The notes beneath the pieces were generated by a model that saw nothing but the letters and a program-made list of their open reading frames with translations, did no database searches and was not told the origin of the DNA. This document shows, piece after piece, positions 21,289-27,589 of a stretch of DNA of 27,589 nt (position 1 is the first letter of the stretch; each line of letters opens with the position of its first letter). The DNA is from JBMNNU01 sp050942695 (lineage in GTDB: Bacteria > Chloroflexota > UBA6077): NCBI GenBank assembly GCA_050942695.1, contig JBMNNU010000004.1:1-27589 (forward strand). Reading direction: 5' to 3'. A program made the translations under genes and the position numbers.

Positions 21289-24014
21289 GCAATCTTCCTG
21301 AAACGATAATCAGATCTCGACTGCAGGGAGCGGTTTGCCCGCCCCTGTATCAAGCGGGCGACCCCTCGGTGCTCCCGGGGAGAAACCAGGAGGCTGAGGG
21401 CGGCTGCGGCGTTATCGGACTGGCCAGCTCCGTCCCTCTCAAGGGTAAATATCTCATCGAACCGTGCGGGCAGATGCGCAACCGGGGCAATGGGAAGGGT
21501 GGCGGCGTCGCCATAGCAGGCTGCTTTCCGCAATACCCAAGGCATTATGCCGTTCAGGTGGGCTACCTGGAGATAGAGTCGCGGAGCGAAATCGAAGCGA
21601 AATATATCTTCCCTAACTTTGACGTGGCCGAAGTGGAAGAGCAGCCCAGCTCCGACGATTACAGACAGTGGGGGTTGGAGATCGAACCCCCTAAGGTAGT
21701 GCGCTACTTCGCACGGGTGAAGGAACGGGTTCTCCAAAAATTCGCACAGCAGCATGGGTTCTCGGACTTACAAGCTGCCGAGGACGAATTCGTCTTCCAG
21801 AACTCCTTCCGTTTGAACAGCGAGTATTACGGCGACCGGGAGGATAAAAAGGCATTCGTGCTATCCCATGGGCGGAATATGATGATCTTGAAAGCGGTGG
21901 GATACGCTGAGGATATCGCCAGGTACTATCTGCTGGACGATTTTGAAGCCTACGTCTGGATCGGCCACCAGCGCTACCCCACGAGGGGACGGGTGTGGCA
22001 CCCCGGCGGTGCCCACCCCTTCAGCGGTCTGGACGAGGCCTTGGTGCATAACGGCGATTTCGCAAACTACTACGGAGTGTCGGAGTATCTCAGGCAGCGC
22101 AACTACTACCCGCTCTTTATGACCGATACGGAGGTCTCCGTCTACCTCTTCGACCTATACAATCGGGTATACGGCTATCCTCTAGAGTACATAATCGAGG
22201 CTTTGGCTCCCACAGCAGAGCGAGACCTCACCAAACTGCCGCCGGAGAAGCAGGAGATCTATCGGGCGATCCAGAGGGCGCACCTTCACGGTTCACCCGA
22301 CGGCCCCTGGTTCTTCATCATCGCCCGAAACGACGTACGGACCAACTCCTTTCAGTTAATCGGGATCACCGACACATCAATGCTAAGACCCCAGGTATTT
22401 GCGCTGCAGCAAGGGGAGGTCTCTATAGGCGCTATCGCATCGGAAAAGCAGGCAATCGACGCATTCCTGAAAAGCCTTGCCAACGACGATCCGCGGGTTT
22501 GTCCCATCGCGGATAGCTACTGGAACGCCCGGGGAGGTAGCTACAGCGACGGCGGCGCTTTCGTCTTCAACGTCGGCCCTGTCGATGAAGGCGACATTCA
22601 GGCAGGCCACAGGCGAAATCTGCCCCTGCAATGCACCGATAAGTTCGGAAAGCTGGTGACGTTGCGAAAGGACCAAACCCACCGCGACATAGTGCCGATA
22701 GTGGGTGGACAGGCATCGGAGCATGAGCAGAATCAACTGGTTCATCTCCCCGATTTTGGCTCGAAAAAAATTGGTGGGGTGCCCTTCTCCCTGCTGGATT
22801 TCGACTCAATAGTCATGGGGAATGGCCATCCCGCACTATCCCAATGGAGCTTTGCGGAATTGGAACGGTTCATCTCAGATCTGGTAGAGCTTGCCTCCAG
22901 GAACCCCGATTTCCGCACTAGGGTGATTTCCCTCCTAACCCAACTGAACGATCGCCGCTACGACACTGGTGCCAAGAAACGCAGCGCCGTAATAGCGCAG
23001 ATCCGTGCCGGCCTGGATGATATCTTCCGGACCGTAACGCCTATCGGGGCTAAGAGTACTGCGGAAAACCGGCTGATAGGCTGGAAAGACCGCCATCAAC
23101 TGACCCCGCCCTCGGGGTCAAGCCACGCATCCCCAGAGCCAACACCCTTATCAAACAGTACCGGCTTGAAACCGTCCACTTCGTCCACACCGTCCACCGC
23201 AGACCCAACGCTGTTCATCGATTGCTCCGGCTTTGAGCCCCAGGGTCCCAACTCGGCGGCCCGGTTGCTGGTGGAGGCCTACCGGTTGGGCTGGAAGAGA
23301 TTCGTAGTCTTCGGCTGTCGCGGCGACCGCTTTATAGGCTGTGGGCTCGGACCGGGCAGCCAAGGTGTCCGCATCGATGTTTACGGTTCAAGCGGCGATT
23401 ATCTCGGGTCCGGCTTGGATGGCGCGGAGATCCACGTCCACGGCGACGCCCAGGACCAGGTCGGCCAGATCATGAAATCGGGCAAGTTGGTGATCCACGG
23501 TATGGTAGGCCAAACGTTCCTCTACGGTGCTAAAGGCGGCGTGGTATACGTGCTGGGCAATGCGGCCGGCCGTCCGCTGATCAACGCCGTGGGCAACATC
23601 CGTGCGATCATCAACGGCACCGCTTTAGATTACGCTGCTGAATCCTTCATGGCCGGCGCTACCACCGGAGGTGGTTTCCTGATACTCAACGGGATAACCT
23701 TCGACGAAAGAGGCCGGATGGTGGCCTTGCCCGACCGTTACCCCGGCAGCAACTTCTTCTCCCTCGCCTCGGGCGGCGCAGGTTATGTCAACGATCCCGA
23801 CAGGACGATCTCAGTGGATCAATTGAATGGAGGAGAGATCGTTGAATTTACATCCGAGGACTGGGAGGTGATAAGCCCATTCCTGAAGGAGAATGAGGCG
23901 CACTTCGGCATCAAGCTCTCGGAGCTGTTACAAGACCGAGAGCCACAGGAGGTCTACTGTAAGGTCGTACCAGAGCGAACGGGCAGCGCGAAGAAAATGG
24001 ATGCCCACACCTGA
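21285..24014 (+). CDS. Glutamate synthase glutaminase (class II) domain fused to GXGXG domain
   Basis: The 909-aa protein joins the first and last parts of classical GltB. The class II amidotransferase runs from GGCGVIGLA (nucleophile Cys41) through GHQRYPTRG and LVHNGDFANY to about residue 480. Cys41 is internal, so a 40-residue propeptide must be removed as in other GltB proteins. A Ser/Thr/Pro linker (~613-645) leads to the GXGXG beta-helix (about 648-880: GLGPGSQGVRIDVYGSSGDY, GDAQDQVGQIMKSGKLVIHG, GAKGGVVYVLGNAAGRPL). Glutamine is hydrolysed here and the ammonia is tunnelled to the FMN barrel of the partner. The FMN domain that normally lies between these two parts is the separate preceding gene. 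The insert at 480-610 is not assigned. Confidence 0.92.
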   Translation: MSNLPETIIRSRLQGAVCPPLYQAGDPSVLPGRNQEAEGGCGVIGLASSVPLKGKYLIEPCGQMRNRGNGKGGGVAIAGCFPQYPRHYAVQVGYLEIESRSEIEAKYIFPNFDVAEVEEQPSSDDYRQWGLEIEPPKVVRYFARVKERVLQKFAQQHGFSDLQAAEDEFVFQNSFRLNSEYYGDREDKKAFVLSHGRNMMILKAVGYAEDIARYYLLDDFEAYVWIGHQRYPTRGRVWHPGGAHPFSGLDEALVHNGDFANYYGVSEYLRQRNYYPLFMTDTEVSVYLFDLYNRVYGYPLEYIIEALAPTAERDLTKLPPEKQEIYRAIQRAHLHGSPDGPWFFIIARNDVRTNSFQLIGITDTSMLRPQVFALQQGEVSIGAIASEKQAIDAFLKSLANDDPRVCPIADSYWNARGGSYSDGGAFVFNVGPVDEGDIQAGHRRNLPLQCTDKFGKLVTLRKDQTHRDIVPIVGGQASEHEQNQLVHLPDFGSKKIGGVPFSLLDFDSIVMGNGHPALSQWSFAELERFISDLVELASRNPDFRTRVISLLTQLNDRRYDTGAKKRSAVIAQIRAGLDDIFRTVTPIGAKSTAENRLIGWKDRHQLTPPSGSSHASPEPTPLSNSTGLKPSTSSTPSTADPTLFIDCSGFEPQGPNSAARLLVEAYRLGWKRFVVFGCRGDRFIGCGLGPGSQGVRIDVYGSSGDYLGSGLDGAEIHVHGDAQDQVGQIMKSGKLVIHGMVGQTFLYGAKGGVVYVLGNAAGRPLINAVGNIRAIINGTALDYAAESFMAGATTGGGFLILNGITFDERGRMVALPDRYPGSNFFSLASGGAGYVNDPDRTISVDQLNGGEIVEFTSEDWEVISPFLKENEAHFGIKLSELLQDREPQEVYCKVVPERTGSAKKMDAHT

Positions 24015-24036
24015 GCTACGAGTAAGCTCGTCTCAG
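24011..24036. terminator. Bidirectional hairpin spanning two convergent stop codons
   Basis: CTGAG (24011-24015) with CTCAG (24032-24036), and inside it ACGAG (24018-24022) with CTCGT (24027-24031) around a TAAG loop. TTT follows on the plus strand. The stops of the amidotransferase gene (24012-24014) and of murB (24033-24035) both lie in the stem, so one structure serves both operons. Confidence 0.6.
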
Positions 24037-25004
24037 TTTAAGTCCACGATTTCCACCTCGGCCTCAGGGGTGAAGCCGAAGGTTTGGTGGAACGATTCCT
24101 GGACCTTCTCTATCAGGCCGCGGACGTCCGAGTAGCCGGCGTCGCCCAGGTTGACTATGAAGTTGCTATGCTTCGTGGAGATCTGGGCGCCCCCGATTCG
24201 GCAGCCCTTTAAACCTAAACGGGTTATCGCGTAACCCATTGAGAGCTTGCCGTGCCACCGGGTCTCTACCATCTCCCTGGCATCCGGCCACACGGCCAGG
24301 ACCTTCTCCACCTCGTCCTTCTTATCGATGTTCTTGAAGACGGAGCCGCAGGTGGGGAACTCCATGGGGTGGTTTTTCTCCCGGTACTCTATGCTGGAGC
24401 GGTAGGTCTCCCTCGCTTTGGCGATCTCTTCCGCATCGGCTCTGCTTAGAGCGAAGGTAGCGGATGTGACTACCATTCTGCGGTTCCGTTTCACCAGGCT
24501 GCTGCGATACGAGAAAGAGAGATCGTCGTTAGTTAGGGTCCGGAAGGTGACACCACTATCGCCGATCTCCAGGATATCTGCGGAGCGAACAAACTCTTTC
24601 ACCTCTCCCCCGAATGCCCCCACGTTGCCCCTGACGGCTGCGCCTACGGTGCCCGGCAGCCCTCCGGCCCACTCCAATCCGGCAAGTCCTCGATCGAACC
24701 CGTACTTAATCACCTCGTCCAGGGTCTCGCCAGCGAAGGACTCTATGAGACCATCCCCAACCCGGCCGATCTGAGGCGCATCTCCGCCGGTGATTCTCAA
24801 TACGGCTCCATCGTAAAGCCCATCTGGGAAAAGCAGATTAGAGCCCAGCCCAACCACTATCAACCTCTGGATATTGTTGGCCGACAGGTAATCCAGCGCC
24901 TCCAGGACATCATCCCGACTATGGGCTTCTAAAAGAAAACGGGCAGTACCCCCGATCCTATAGTAAAGTATCGTCGATAATGGAAAGTACTCATGTTTGA
25001 TCAT
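24033..25004 (-). CDS. murB: UDP-N-acetylenolpyruvoylglucosamine reductase
   Basis: MurB reduces UDP-GlcNAc-enolpyruvate to UDP-MurNAc with NADPH and FAD in the cytoplasm, the second committed step of peptidoglycan synthesis. The 323-aa protein has the FAD-binding part (TILYYRIGGTARFLLEA, VGLGSNLLFPDG, LEWAGGLPGTVGAAVRGNVG) and FSYRSS. TCGSVFKN carries the catalytic Ser that protonates the product. The C-terminal HSNFIVNLG and AEVEIV supply the final Glu. The residue before GS is Cys where most homologues have Ala. The short SYRSS loop without a Tyr-loop insertion suggests type II. A weak AAGGTAGG lies 9 nt before the ATG. It is probably transcribed with the HtrA gene upstream. Confidence 0.95.
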   Translation of the reverse strand: MIKHEYFPLSTILYYRIGGTARFLLEAHSRDDVLEALDYLSANNIQRLIVVGLGSNLLFPDGLYDGAVLRITGGDAPQIGRVGDGLIESFAGETLDEVIKYGFDRGLAGLEWAGGLPGTVGAAVRGNVGAFGGEVKEFVRSADILEIGDSGVTFRTLTNDDLSFSYRSSLVKRNRRMVVTSATFALSRADAEEIAKARETYRSSIEYREKNHPMEFPTCGSVFKNIDKKDEVEKVLAVWPDAREMVETRWHGKLSMGYAITRLGLKGCRIGGAQISTKHSNFIVNLGDAGYSDVRGLIEKVQESFHQTFGFTPEAEVEIVDLN

Positions 25005-25255
25005 ACCTGACAGCCTACCTTCAACGAGCGGGTTGCCTCCGAGAGGATCCTCCCGGCCGCCCTGAGTCCGCCCATTCTACCATCTCCATCGGCAGAGATA
25101 CCCCTTGGTAGGCAGGAAGTGCTCCACGGACTATCACTGACGGGATGGTTCACACAAACAGCCAGATCGTGTAACAGTTCAATGCTGTAGCGTCGGGGCT
25201 CGTCCTCGACGTGGTACTCGTGCCGTGAACAATGCCTCACTGGCTGTACCTGCAC
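25001..25255 (-). CDS. Doubtful 84-aa ORF ahead of murB
   Basis: A GTG at 25255 opens a frame that ends in an ATGA overlap with the murB start. It begins 12 bp after the HtrA stop. The product is Arg-, Ser- and Gly-rich with no hydrophobic core, no motif I recognise and no clear ribosome site. The coupling-type overlap is the only argument for it. Otherwise this is a 263-bp gap. A near-palindrome around GAGGATCCTC (25039-25056) lies inside and could be an mRNA hairpin. Confidence 0.25.
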   Translation of the reverse strand: MQVQPVRHCSRHEYHVEDEPRRYSIELLHDLAVCVNHPVSDSPWSTSCLPRGISADGDGRMGGLRAAGRILSEATRSLKVGCQV

Positions 25256-25267
25256 AATCCGCCAGGG

Positions 25268-26500
25268 CTAGATATCCTCAGGTCTCTCTCCCAGGGTTAC
25301 CTGCAGAGTCTCTTGCTTATCATCTCGCAGGATAGTCAGCATAACAACATCCCCCGGCCGCTTTTGCGCGTCCAGATAGAGGGTCAGATCGTCCATTATC
25401 TTGACCGGTTTATCATCGATCGCGGTGATGATATCCCCACCTACAGGTATCCTCTGATTTCCCACCCGCACCAGTCGGGTCCCTACCCGAAGCCCGGCCT
25501 TATCTGCCGGCCCGTTTTTCACCACCTGAGCGACCAGAATCCCCTCGTCATTGGGTAGGTCGAGGGCCTCGGCCAACTGTGGCGAGAGGTCGATCCCAGC
25601 AATACCGAGCCAAGCGTGAGATGCTCTGCCCTTGGAGATCAAATCCGGCACCAATCGCTTGGCGGTGTTCACCGGCACGGCAAATCCGACGCCCACTGAG
25701 CCACCGCTGGGGCTGAAGATCGCGGTATTGATCCCGATAACCTCTCCTCGAGAGTTCAACAGAGGCCCGCCGGAGTTGCCGGGGTTGATTGCGGCGTCGG
25801 TTTGGATAATCCCGGACATCAAGCGGCCGTTCTGAGCCCTGAGGGTGCGGCCTAGGGAGCTGACTACGCCCGTCGTGACAGTTTGTTCCAGCCCAAAGGG
25901 GTTGCCAATGGCTATTGCGGTTTGGCCCACCAGAAGCTGGTCGGAATCTCCTAGCTTCAAAGGGTACAGGCTCTCCTGCGGTACATCTATCTTGATGACG
26001 CTCAGATCGTTGCTCGGGTCCCTGCCCACCACCTGGGCCGGCACTTTAGTCTTATCGGCAAGGGTCACCTCCAGAGTGTCGGCGTTCTCCACCACATGGT
26101 TGTTGGTAACGATATGCCCCTGTCGATCGATAACGAACCCCGATCCAGTGCCCTGCTGAGGTATCGGCTCCAGAAAAAAGTCGTAGGCGTAAGCAACGGT
26201 TGTTATGTTGACGACTCCAGGGCCTGCCTCCTTGTAAACCCTGATAACCACGTCTTCATGAGACGTCAATGGCAGTTGCTGGATCGAAGCGATTGGCGTA
26301 TCTGGATAGGGTGTCGCCGTAGACGCAATGCTGGCTGCGATATTGCTTTCTTTAGTGGGTGTAGGAGCTTGGAAGAGTGGCGTTGGCGAAAGCTCCGGTA
26401 TCTCACGAAAGGTCAAAAGGGGGTAGTAAGTAGCGGTAATGAAGGCGGTAGAAGTCGCCGTAGCCAGCACGATCGCAAGCACCAAAATGAAGTTCCTCAT
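25268..26500 (-). CDS. htrA: HtrA/DegP-type membrane-anchored serine protease with one PDZ domain
   Basis: The ATG at 26500 is chosen because AGAGGG lies 7 nt upstream and an export anchor starts right after it (FILVLAIVLATATSTAFI). The frame is open 28 codons further without a signal-like sequence. The 410 aa comprise the anchor, a Pro/Thr linker (to about 75), a trypsin-like domain with catalytic H135 (TNNHVV), D165 (NDLSVIKID) and S243 (NPGNSGGPLL), and one PDZ domain (about 292-402; GILVAQVVKNGPADKAGLRVG, GGDIITAIDDKPV). It degrades or processes damaged envelope proteins. The one-PDZ layout is like DegS/HhoA rather than DegP. It could also trim the anchored proteins encoded in this window (inference). 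It lies upstream of murB in the same direction. Confidence 0.95.
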   Translation of the reverse strand: MRNFILVLAIVLATATSTAFITATYYPLLTFREIPELSPTPLFQAPTPTKESNIAASIASTATPYPDTPIASIQQLPLTSHEDVVIRVYKEAGPGVVNITTVAYAYDFFLEPIPQQGTGSGFVIDRQGHIVTNNHVVENADTLEVTLADKTKVPAQVVGRDPSNDLSVIKIDVPQESLYPLKLGDSDQLLVGQTAIAIGNPFGLEQTVTTGVVSSLGRTLRAQNGRLMSGIIQTDAAINPGNSGGPLLNSRGEVIGINTAIFSPSGGSVGVGFAVPVNTAKRLVPDLISKGRASHAWLGIAGIDLSPQLAEALDLPNDEGILVAQVVKNGPADKAGLRVGTRLVRVGNQRIPVGGDIITAIDDKPVKIMDDLTLYLDAQKRPGDVVMLTILRDDKQETLQVTLGERPEDI

Positions 26501-26693
26501 GTGGCAACCCTCTTCGAACGTCGGTTTTCGCCCCAACAGCCCCGTAGTATACGCCAAGATACAACCAACCTGAGCTTTCGTCAAGCAGCCTTGAGCCTTT
26601 TCTTATCAATTTATTACATATCATTTGTTATATATGTTGATATTCATGCGCTAAAGGTTGAGGCAATGGTATCCTCCTGGTGCTTCTTGAAGG

Positions 26694-26699
26694 TATAAT
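26694..26699 (+). promoter_or_regulatory. Possible -10 box of the secreted-protein gene in an AT-rich divergent gap
   Basis: A perfect TATAAT lies 77 bp before the ATG at 26777. No matching -35 is seen at 15-19 bp. The gap 26501-26776 between the divergent htrA and secreted-protein genes has an AT-rich stretch (about 26600-26645) that probably holds the htrA promoter, but I could not choose elements there. Confidence 0.35.
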
Positions 26700-26776
26700 A
26701 TTTTCAGGTTCCTCGGACAGTAACGGCAGATACCACCTTTCCGAACTATTCCCAACAACGCATTGGAGGTAGAAAA

Positions 26777-27589
26777 ATGAGACGCATGGTCATCTTCCTG
26801 GCTCTCGTCGTGGGATTCACCCTGGCGCTAACCGGCGTCGCTCTAGCACACACAACAAAACCGGAATTCAAGCTTGGATTCAAAGCTCTGGCAGACATGA
26901 TTCCCGAAATTGTAGGCCAACCGCTTGAGAATGAGCACTACGGCCCCAATGGCGACTCCTTGCAGCAGACCAGCACCGGCCTGATGGTGTGGCGAAAGGC
27001 CGACAATTGGACCGCCTTCACCAACGGGTCTCGTACCTGGATCAATGGCCCGGAAGGACTCCAGGATCGGGACAACAACGATCGTTTCCCTTGGGAAGCC
27101 GACGGTGGACCAGCAGCAAGCCAGGGATACTCCGATCCATTCTCATACTGTGCGGCCGTTGGGAACACCGACAGCCCTGGTAGTGACTACATAGGCCCCG
27201 ATATACCCCAGGAAGCGGTCTCGAGTATGACCACTCTCTTCGGCGAGCAGGAAGACTACGTTAGCCAATTCTTGTCTTGGCGCTGCTACAAGCGCCAGCC
27301 GTTGGTCTGTCTCCCTGGGGCCAACCTACCCTGTTGGAAGATGGATACCAGCCAAACGCCCAACGATGGTATGAATCAGTTCTGCCAGGCAAACCCCGAC
27401 TCCGATTTCATCCCGGCAGTAGCTACCGGTCGCGACACGGTTTATAGCTGGAGATGCGTTGGCACTACCCCCACTATCGAAAGGCAATGGGTATCTGTCG
27501 ACGACGAGGGGTTTGGCACCAACTTCTGGTACCAGATCATCCCTTCGGAGTACCTGCAAGGTACGCTTGAGCAGGTGACGGTACAAACC
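26777..27589 (+). CDS. Secreted cysteine-rich protein, C-terminus outside window
   Basis: The frame is open from the ATG at 26777 to the right edge (271 codons). GGAGGT lies 6 nt upstream. Residues 1-23 are a signal peptide (MVIFLALVVGFTLALTGVALA, cleavage probably after ALA). Then comes FKLGFKALADMIPEIVGQPL, NEHYGPNGDSLQQTSTGLMV, WRKADNWTAFTNGSRTWING, a module I recall as a widespread tail on Chloroflexota cell-surface proteins. A Cys-rich part follows (WRCYKRQPLVCLPGANLPCW.., FCQANPDSDFIPAV, YSWRCVG), with at least five Cys that could form disulfides. No enzyme motif is seen. It is probably a surface or secreted binding protein. The function is unknown. Confidence 0.85.
   Translation, partial: MRRMVIFLALVVGFTLALTGVALAHTTKPEFKLGFKALADMIPEIVGQPLENEHYGPNGDSLQQTSTGLMVWRKADNWTAFTNGSRTWINGPEGLQDRDNNDRFPWEADGGPAASQGYSDPFSYCAAVGNTDSPGSDYIGPDIPQEAVSSMTTLFGEQEDYVSQFLSWRCYKRQPLVCLPGANLPCWKMDTSQTPNDGMNQFCQANPDSDFIPAVATGRDTVYSWRCVGTTPTIERQWVSVDDEGFGTNFWYQIIPSEYLQGTLEQVTVQT

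Noticed and set aside
20982..21755. Minus-strand ORF of 257 codons across the junction of two glutamate synthase genes
   Set aside because: It is antisense to conserved FMN-barrel and amidotransferase motifs and has no ribosome site or recognisable domain.
25001..25255. Structured RNA (RNase P, SRP or tmRNA) in the gap before murB
   Set aside because: None of the conserved cores I know is present. Only a near-palindrome at 25039-25056 stands out.

Overview
The window (about 55% GC by eye) looks like a chromosomal segment of an uncultured Chloroflexota bacterium. This placement is an inference. It rests on a secreted cysteine-rich protein at the right edge, the small 'HSFVLRIW' and 'LPGV'-type domains, BTAD regulators, one-TM anchored proteins and a HAMP protein with an 'IDESKK..ETDYFQ' tail, all of which I associate with that phylum. 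No rRNA, tRNA, CRISPR array, transposase or phage gene is visible.

Layout. (1) 1-4354, minus strand: an exported BAAT/acyl-CoA-thioesterase-like protein cut by the left edge, three one-TM anchored proteins (a beta-domain protein, a protein with two ~95-residue repeats, a pentapeptide-repeat protein), a VanX-like D-Ala-D-Ala dipeptidase lipoprotein, and a CGAAA-rich imperfect inverted repeat. (2) 4361-10267, minus strand: a compact cluster read as HAMP-sensor remnant, HAMP sensor, MinD/ParA-like ATPase, winged-helix protein, zinc-ribbon protein and a 956-aa APC-type permease that carries its own copy of the winged-helix domain. A BMP-family binding lipoprotein is divergent from it at 10568. 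(3) 11892-15897, plus strand: a PrsW-type intramembrane protease translationally coupled to a SARP/BTAD regulator, then a small membrane protein, a broken acetolactate decarboxylase gene, a strong hairpin terminator, a nested inverted repeat and a small ferredoxin-fold-like protein. (4) 16088-24014, plus strand: a three-gene operon with ATGA overlaps encoding a rearranged glutamate synthase, whose first protein fuses a GlcD-type FAD oxidase, four 4Fe-4S motifs and a glutamate-synthase-like FMN barrel. (5) 24033-26500, minus strand: murB, a doubtful small ORF and an HtrA-type protease. (6) 26777-end: a secreted protein cut by the right edge.

The two best leads for something undescribed are as follows. 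First, five copies of the direct repeat TGACACG-N5-TGACACG (one with a degenerate half) lie 42-114 bp upstream of five small genes, all in the sense orientation. Four of those genes encode proteins with the same kind of membrane anchor followed by an L-[FYL]-G-T box, and the SARP-like regulator and PrsW protease lie beside one of the sites. This looks like a local envelope regulon. Second, the sensor-MinD-winged helix-zinc ribbon-permease cluster shares a winged-helix module between two of its members and a C-terminal tail between its two sensor copies, so its parts appear to work as one signalling and transport device.

The glutamate synthase operon has no NAD(P)H-dependent small subunit in the window. 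Its fused flavin oxidase suggests electrons come from a 2-hydroxyacid instead.
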